A stretch of DNA of 64,000 nt, taken from assembly GCF_008831285.2 (NCBI RefSeq), contig NC_045150.1, positions 15,747,362 through 15,811,361 on the forward strand, in the 5' to 3' direction. How positions within the stretch are numbered: position 1 is the first letter of the stretch; the number at the start of each line of letters is the position of its first letter. The notes below the pieces were generated by a model that had not been told where the DNA came from, ran no database searches, and was given only the letters and a program-made list of their open reading frames with translations. A program made the translations under genes and the position numbers. The stretch is from Nymphaea colorata. Taxonomy: Eukaryota; Streptophyta; Magnoliopsida; Nymphaeales; Nymphaeaceae. Positions 58,122-64,000 of this stretch are shown in pieces.

Positions 58122-61060
58122 CGACTATAACTGGCAAACCCACCCACTCTCTCTTTGTCTTTTCTATCTCACCTTATGACCTCTCCAGCCCCTCCCATGT
58201 GATCCCACCCTCTCTTCCACTTTCTCTGTGAGAGCATTATTGAAGAGAAAGAGAATGTGTTCACATGCACATACACATATAAGAACTCAAAGTGAGGTCA
58301 CGTTGACTCAAGAAATGGTTCAGGCAATTATACTCACACTTCGTGAAACACAAAATTTATAAAAAGACAAAAAAAATAAGAGATACATACCTGGTGCAAT
58401 GTACCCTGTGGTTCCCAGAGTGGCTGTAAGAGTAGAATAGTTCTGACCAACTAGAATCTTTACAATGCCAAAATCGCTGACGTATGTTGTCATGTTCTCA
58501 TCTAGAAGCACATTACTTGGCTTCAGATCACAAAGAACTATAGTCTCCGAGTAACCATGGTGAAGATATTCTAGAGCACAAGCCACATATATCATGATAT
58601 CCAATCTCTGAACGAGATTCAAGTGATGGCCATCTGAATCTAGATAGACTTCTAGGCCGCCAAGGGGCATGTATTGGAGAACTGACGCCTTGAAATCTCT
58701 ACTAGAGCAAGACGTAATGACTTTAAGGAGATTTCGGTGCCTGATTTGGCGCATGACAGTGCACTCGATGTCAAAACTTTTAGATGCTCCCTCAAATAAC
58801 AAATTAAGGACCTTAACAGCCACTGTCGTTCGATCTGCTAGAATTCCTTTGTACACTGAACCAAAGCTTTCCCAAGAAAATTTGCATTACTGAAGTTGCT
58901 CGTTGCATGCACTAACTCTCTGTGAGAAATCATCGGAAGTGTAATTTCTCGTAATCTTTCAATGTCATCGGGATGTTTCAACAACCGCTTCTTTCTATAG
59001 CATGAGATACCGATGAGTGTGCAAACAATGACCAAAAGTGCTGAGCCTCCAATTGTGCAAGCGACAATGACTTTAGCTGCATTGCTCTTACTTTGTCTCT
59101 CTGTTTTGTGTAAGCACAATTCCCTAGGAATGACTCGACATAAAGGTTTGCAAACTTTCCACCACTTGGAATCTCTCCTTCCAATAGATTGAAGGACAAG
59201 TCCAAGACCTGGATGTATTGAAGTTTCTCCAATGATTTTGTATCTCACCGGAAAGCTTGTTATGGGAAAGGTCAATTTTGCTAAGGCTTAGCATGTGATG
59301 AAGTTGTTCAGGAATGCGACCATCAAATGTGTTCTGAGAGAGATTCAAATACTCTAGCATTTGGAGCTTTGATAATGATGCAGTCAATTTTCCACTCAGC
59401 TTGTTTGCAGAGATATCCATGTGGTCCATGATGATAAAATTCCCGATACCCAATGGCAGGTGACCAGTGAAGGAGTTGTCCTGCAAGTATAGCTCCCACA
59501 AGTCCTTCAACTCACAAAGACCAGGTGGTAGTGTTGATGACAAATTGTTTGAACTTAGATACAGCCTCTACAAACTACGGAGATTGTTTATAGAGCTTAA
59601 AATTGACCCAATTAGCATGTTGTGTCCAATATCAAGAGCATACATGTGGACCAACTGGTAGAATGATAGTGGGATTGGGCCTTCTAATGCATTGTTGTCA
59701 GAAGCAACACCTGTAAGCTGTGCATCTGTCCTATATTTGGAGGAATGAGCCCTTTTATTTTGTTGGAACTCAACTTTAAGGAAATTAACTTGGTCAAGTT
59801 GGATAGGGCTAATGGGATAGTACCTTCAATCTGATTAGAGGAAAGGTCAAGTTTCGACAAGGTGGCTGTCAGGTTTCCAACAAAGGCAGGAAGAATGCCG
59901 TTCAAAAGGTTTTTTGATAGATAAAGTTCCTCTAGCATCCGACACCTAGTGAAGGATGTGAGAATGGAGAGCTCTCGGTTGCCAGGGACATTGGTCAACA
60001 TATTTCCCCCAAGTGAAAGGTACTTGAGTTGTGACAAACTACCTATTCTAATGGTATCGGACCACTAAATTTATTGCTTTCTGCACTAAGAACTTGAAGT
60101 CTTGTAGCATTAGAAAGAGAAGCTGGGAGAGGGCCATCAAAATTGTTTATATGCATATAGAGTCGTCGGAGATTGGGCAGGAAGCGGCCAACATCTTTTG
60201 GGAGATGCCCTGTTAGTTGATTGGTCATGAAACTCAAACCCCAAAGCGCGGATAGGTAAACAAGCTCTCAGGTAGTGTACCAGTGAGATTGTTCCTTTCC
60301 ATGCTAAAGGCCATCAAGTGGGTTAGGCTTCCAAACATAGAAGGAATGTTCCCCTGTATCTGATTTTCACTGACAAAAAACCACTCCAGTTTTGAGATAT
60401 TACCCAAAGCAACTGGAATGGTGCCAGTGAGCCTATTACCACCAATGTTTAAGTACTTGAGTTCTGACAAACTGCCTAGAAACTTTGGGATGCTTCCATA
60501 GAATTGGTTGCCCCCTGCTGATAGAGTTTGGAGACCTTGACAATGGCTCAGTGTTTGTGGAATTAACCCTTTAAAATGGTTTCCCCATATGGAAAGTATT
60601 TTCAATGAAGGGAGGTGGGTAAAATCAACGAGAAGGTGACCATGGAAACTGTTGTTTGAGAGATGAAGAACTTGCAAGAAGGAGAGATTGCTGATGTATG
60701 GGGAGAGGGTACCTTCAAGTGCCTTGTTGGTGAGGTTCAGAGCAACAACCCTTTGTGAACTACGGCTGCATGAAACTCCATTCCATTGGCAGAAGGAAAT
60801 GTTTGAGTTCCAGTTTGAGAGTACATTGTAGGGGTCTCTGGTGACCTGGGATTTGAAGGATAGCAATGCAAATTCATCGGTCACATTGCTTAGAGAAACA
60901 AAAGCTGGTGATACCTCTTCCTCGCCAAGCACTATAGTCAAGGTAAGGAAGCAACACAGAAGAAAGCTTATGGGAAAAGGTGACAAACTGGCTGCAGCCA
61001 TACCAGCCGAAGTTGTTGGTGGTAATTCTGTGCCTGCATAACCATGATAAGGAATCAAAG

Positions 61061-61070
61061 CCCTTTTATA
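61061..61070 (-). promoter_or_regulatory. TATA box of the LRR-XII gene
   Basis: TATAAAAGGG on the minus strand lies about 60 bp upstream of the ATG at 61,001. The surrounding GAGAATCTATA sequence is conserved upstream of the 4,597 fragment, where the box has decayed. Confidence 0.6.
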
Positions 61071-64000
61071 GATTCTCTTTGAGAAACGGTGTCTTTTTAA
61101 AAAAAAAAAATTGTTAATCTTGCACAACCGTGACATGGCTGATCACATTAATGGCGTTCTCATGGCCACGTAGCCCTTACTTCATTAATATATTTCCACT
61201 ATCATGTTTTCTTTATGCCAGTTTTCAACTCTTTCTTCCATTTTTCTATTTCCTCCCTTAAATCATCCAATGGAAAAGACGTCAAGATTCAAATGTTGGA
61301 TCAGACTTATGGTTTGAGTTAGATCTGAAGATGATAAAAATCAATTAATGAATCTTGTGAGCTCCCCATCAAAAACCTGCCAAGAATTGACTCAACTATC
61401 AGGGCAACTTGAATAATGTAGAACGGTTCAAGATAGGACAGGGAATGCTTGACGTGTATTAACTCTATATTTGGTGGCAGTTAGTAGGGGGCCCAAGAAA
61501 TTTTAATCACTCAACTACTAGCAAAAATACCATTATTAGGGGGGCGTCAATTTATCAATTAATGTTCTAGCCCATCAATATTTAGATGGTCTAGGCCGAT
61601 GACAAGGAAATGTTTAAAGTAGCATATTTTGGCACCACAAGATCTGGATTGATCTCTCATTTTCCTTCTGGTTGTCACACTTGATTAGGTAGCATTCGAT
61701 AGCCTCTCTTCTGAGTCTGCATTGTAAGATCTTCAGTATAAGTAAATTAAGGATCTTAGTAATATGGATTTTATATCAGGTAACATGTAAAAAACTATGG
61801 ATATAAAGTCGGATGGGGGGTATTCAAGCTTAAATTCATATATTTAAAATCCTAGTGATCTCAGAACATTGTGGGCCTCAAATCTGTGGTGAAGGAAATG
61901 CACCCTTAGTTCCAACGGCATTTAATGTGAGGAACAATAAGCATCTCTCTATCTGATCAAGGGACAAGTTATCATAGTAAAAATTAAGTTCTTCCCCCGT
62001 TAATTTATACATACTTCCACATCCCAAAGCTTTTCCAGTAAGATGGTAAGAACTTCTTTGTGTCTATATATATGTATGTGTGTGTGTGTGTGTAGTATGT
62101 AGTTGTCCATAACCAAAAAGCATACAAACGTTTTGCATTTAGTCGTTGTAAATTTGTTTCAAACTCCACACATATTTTATTGATAATGAGCACTGCATGC
62201 CCTACATTAATTCAAAATAAGACTATTTTCTAGTGTTCTAATTATTTAAATAACATGCCAATTACAAGCCGAATCAGTAGCACTGACCGATGCATTTTGT
62301 ACAGTTGATACAATTAGTCCGTCGGATCAGCTGATTCCAGGACTAGCATTAATATAACAGGTTTGAAGATCCTTTGCTGCATTAGTTCTTGTCTGGATCC
62401 ACCTCCTCATCAAGCTTGCCATCAATCAGGATTATTTCATAAATGAACACTACTGACTTCCTTAAGCTTCACATTTCTATGGTGAAGCTTGTTCTTGTAT
62501 TTTGACTGCACTCACTAAATTTGTATTTGGACTGCACTCACTCAGATGTCAATTTTTTACATTGCTCTTCTTCTTTTGAAATTCCATTTAAATGAACGTA
62601 ACATTTCCAACATTTTTTATAACTCAATTTCGTGTGGTTTTAGAAATGGAAAATTTGGAGTGCCTACAACCATGTTTCCTCATTCCAGAGATAAGAGTAA
62701 ATACCAAAGTAGTTGTTGCATGAGTTTTTACAAAATCTACATGGACCTGCTCCCTTCCTTTCCATTGTTAGTTAATTATTGCCACTCAGGTACATTGGTC
62801 CAAAAAATTATCTATGCAGAGTTCTTGTTGAACCGAGCAGCTCATGATTTGAATTGATTTAGTTTGTGCCATGCTTGTTTAATTAGTTTGAGTTTAATGA
62901 GTTATTGAACTAACCTCCTTCAAATAGCACTTGGCCCAAGTGAAATCAAGCGTTCATATTATCTAGCAGTGTTTAATTTGGCACTGTTATTTAATGCTTA
63001 CTTATCATTTTAATTAGTTGTTCTTCTTAAGTTTTTGTCTTTATGTTAAATACATATTTCACCAATTTCATGTTGAAGCTTACAATTCACTCATGATAGG
63101 CTCAAGCCTTGCCTCTTGCCTTAAACGCCTATATCAGCCAATTAAAGTTTTTTGGTTTTTTTTATATTTTTTTAATACTGAAAAGATGGGAAAAAAGTGT
63201 CCAAAGATGTCATGATCAAAAATAGGTTCATGACTAAGGTTCAAATTTAAATATATTGATATGTAATTAAGGGACCTCTTGAAAACTTCCGAAGAATTGA
63301 CTCGTGCTGAGTACGTTGCAATTGCTGCAGATGGGTCATGGACGTTTATGACTCAGTTACTCTGACATCTTCGATGTCAAAACTTGAAGCTTCATTGAAT
63401 TGGAAATGCTTGACATATATTGACTCACATGCGTATTGCTGATCGTCCCCCAACTACTCACATTTGAAGACCAGGAAAGGGATTGAAGAATGAAGAGATT
63501 ATTTAAGTAGTTTATTTGGGCTACACAAGCTTTGAACAATCTCTCATGTTCCTTGTATAGTAGTTTGTTCACATTTAACTACTTATAACCAACATTTGAT
63601 TTCATGTTGACAGAATGCACTGGATTCAAGCACCATTCCTTCAATTTGATGAAATGGTGAGAAAACCATTTTTATGGCTGCTCTACTCAAGTTATAACAC
63701 CTACAAATGCCCCTATGTGTGGAGAATTATTTCATTCTATCTCCTGGTTTGCGCTATCGGCCTGTAAACCCAATTTTGTGAAATTAATTCTTTATTCATG
63801 GGACAAGTTGAATCCATGATCAAGCAATATCTCATTCAAAATGTTTATTGTTGAGACCTTAGCATGAGACTACACAGTTAAATGTATGTAAATTTTACAA
63901 AAATACTTTCATTCTTTGATGGATGACAAATACATGGTACTGTTAAAGCTTCAGTTCCTTACTTTTAAGGTGCCACGTCTAAGTTGATGATGTTGTTGGT
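61071..64000. other. upstream/intergenic DNA, no gene recognised
   Basis: The first few hundred bases hold the remaining promoter of the receptor gene. Beyond that the DNA is AT-rich with a short (GT)n at about 62,075-62,092. None of the open frames shows a recognisable domain or a repeat elsewhere in the window. Confidence 0.5.

Larger units (their letters stand above)
56696..58390 (-). other. kinase-domain intron of the LRR-XII gene
   Basis: The donor G|GTATGT at 58,391/58,390 follows GYIAP. The acceptor TTAG at 56,697-56,696 precedes AATTTGGGATG. Joining them restores the codon for Glu in APEFGM, the position where LRR-XII genes typically carry their single intron. At about 1.7 kb it contains a GC-rich repeat, (TA)n and (GA)n tracts. 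Confidence 0.85.
56358..61001 (-). pseudogene. LRR-XII receptor-like kinase (FLS2/EFR/Xa21 class), full-length but broken
   Basis: Family members are plasma-membrane receptors that sense microbial patterns and signal through a non-RD kinase. Order from the ATG at 61,001: signal peptide (SFLLCCFLTLTIVLG), LRR N-terminal cap (SNVTDEFALLSFKSQVT, CQWNGVSC), about 20 LRRs of the L..L.L..N.L.G.IP type, transmembrane helix (ALLVIVCTLIGI, near 59,030), juxtamembrane ELVHATSNFS, and kinase with VAVK lysine, IVLCDLKPSNVLLD, SDFG and GYIAP. After the intron come FGMAAKVSTKADVYSFGILL and the stop. The loop reads LCD where HCD is usual. Frame changes near 60,245, 60,040, 59,700, 59,240, 59,115 and 58,865 and a TAG at 59,570-59,568 break exon 1. 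The glycine-rich loop and the Cys pair before the transmembrane helix are damaged. Exon 2 is open. Confidence 0.9.

Noticed and set aside
61137-64000. A gene in the right-hand 3 kb
   Set aside because: The few frames of 60-100 codons have no domain, no splice structure that I can support and typical intergenic composition.

Overview
The window is nuclear DNA of a flowering plant. The evidence is AT-rich intergenic sequence, a receptor-kinase gene of the LRR-XII (FLS2/EFR/Xa21-like) class with its family intron in the kinase domain, plant-type LINE and Ty1/copia relics, and fragments of plant genes (SEC16, a carboxylesterase, a P450, an LRR protein). I cannot name the species or order from the sequence. 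I found no intact protein-coding gene. Every recognisable coding sequence is truncated, frame-shifted or interrupted, so this is a gene graveyard shaped by mobile elements and repeated segmental duplication. No tRNA, rRNA or CRISPR was seen.

Layout. 1-5,000: a possible transposon end, then minus-strand remnants of SEC16 (871-1,644), a carboxylesterase (3,603-3,960) and the 5' end of an LRR-XII receptor kinase (4,136-4,597). 5,370-10,880: direct repeats, a double palindrome near 6.5-6.8 kb, and a module that recurs near 37.9-42.2 kb and 49 kb. 10,879-15,118 and 28,125-32,393: the two arms of a roughly 4.25-kb inverted duplication around a 13-kb spacer. Each arm holds a fragment of an LRR protein and a conserved set of unidentified coding-like segments. 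The left arm runs into a TIR element (about 14,993-16,211) carrying a P450 C-terminal exon. 15,119-28,124: spacer with degenerate repeats, a scrap of LINE reverse transcriptase and a stray copy of the receptor-kinase promoter. 32,394-35,640: 5' part of a LINE, cut off at the arm boundary.

35,663-53,130: two direct copies of a copia-like LTR plus primer-binding site with antisense LINE ORF1 pieces downstream, and three large inverted-repeat (foldback-like) units, two of which hold pieces of the LRR-XII kinase. 53,570-55,690: a short dispersed repeat, a pyrimidine-rich degenerate tandem array and a copia RNase H fragment. 56,358-61,001: a full-length LRR-XII receptor-kinase gene with promoter and intron, broken by six frame changes and one stop. 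61,071-64,000: no gene seen.

The recurring theme is the LRR-XII kinase. Besides the long pseudogene there is a 5' fragment at 4.1-4.6 kb, a promoter-only relic at 22.1 kb and kinase C-terminal scraps at 50.5 and 52.6 kb. This suggests the locus once held several tandem copies that were broken up by rearrangement and capture into repeats.
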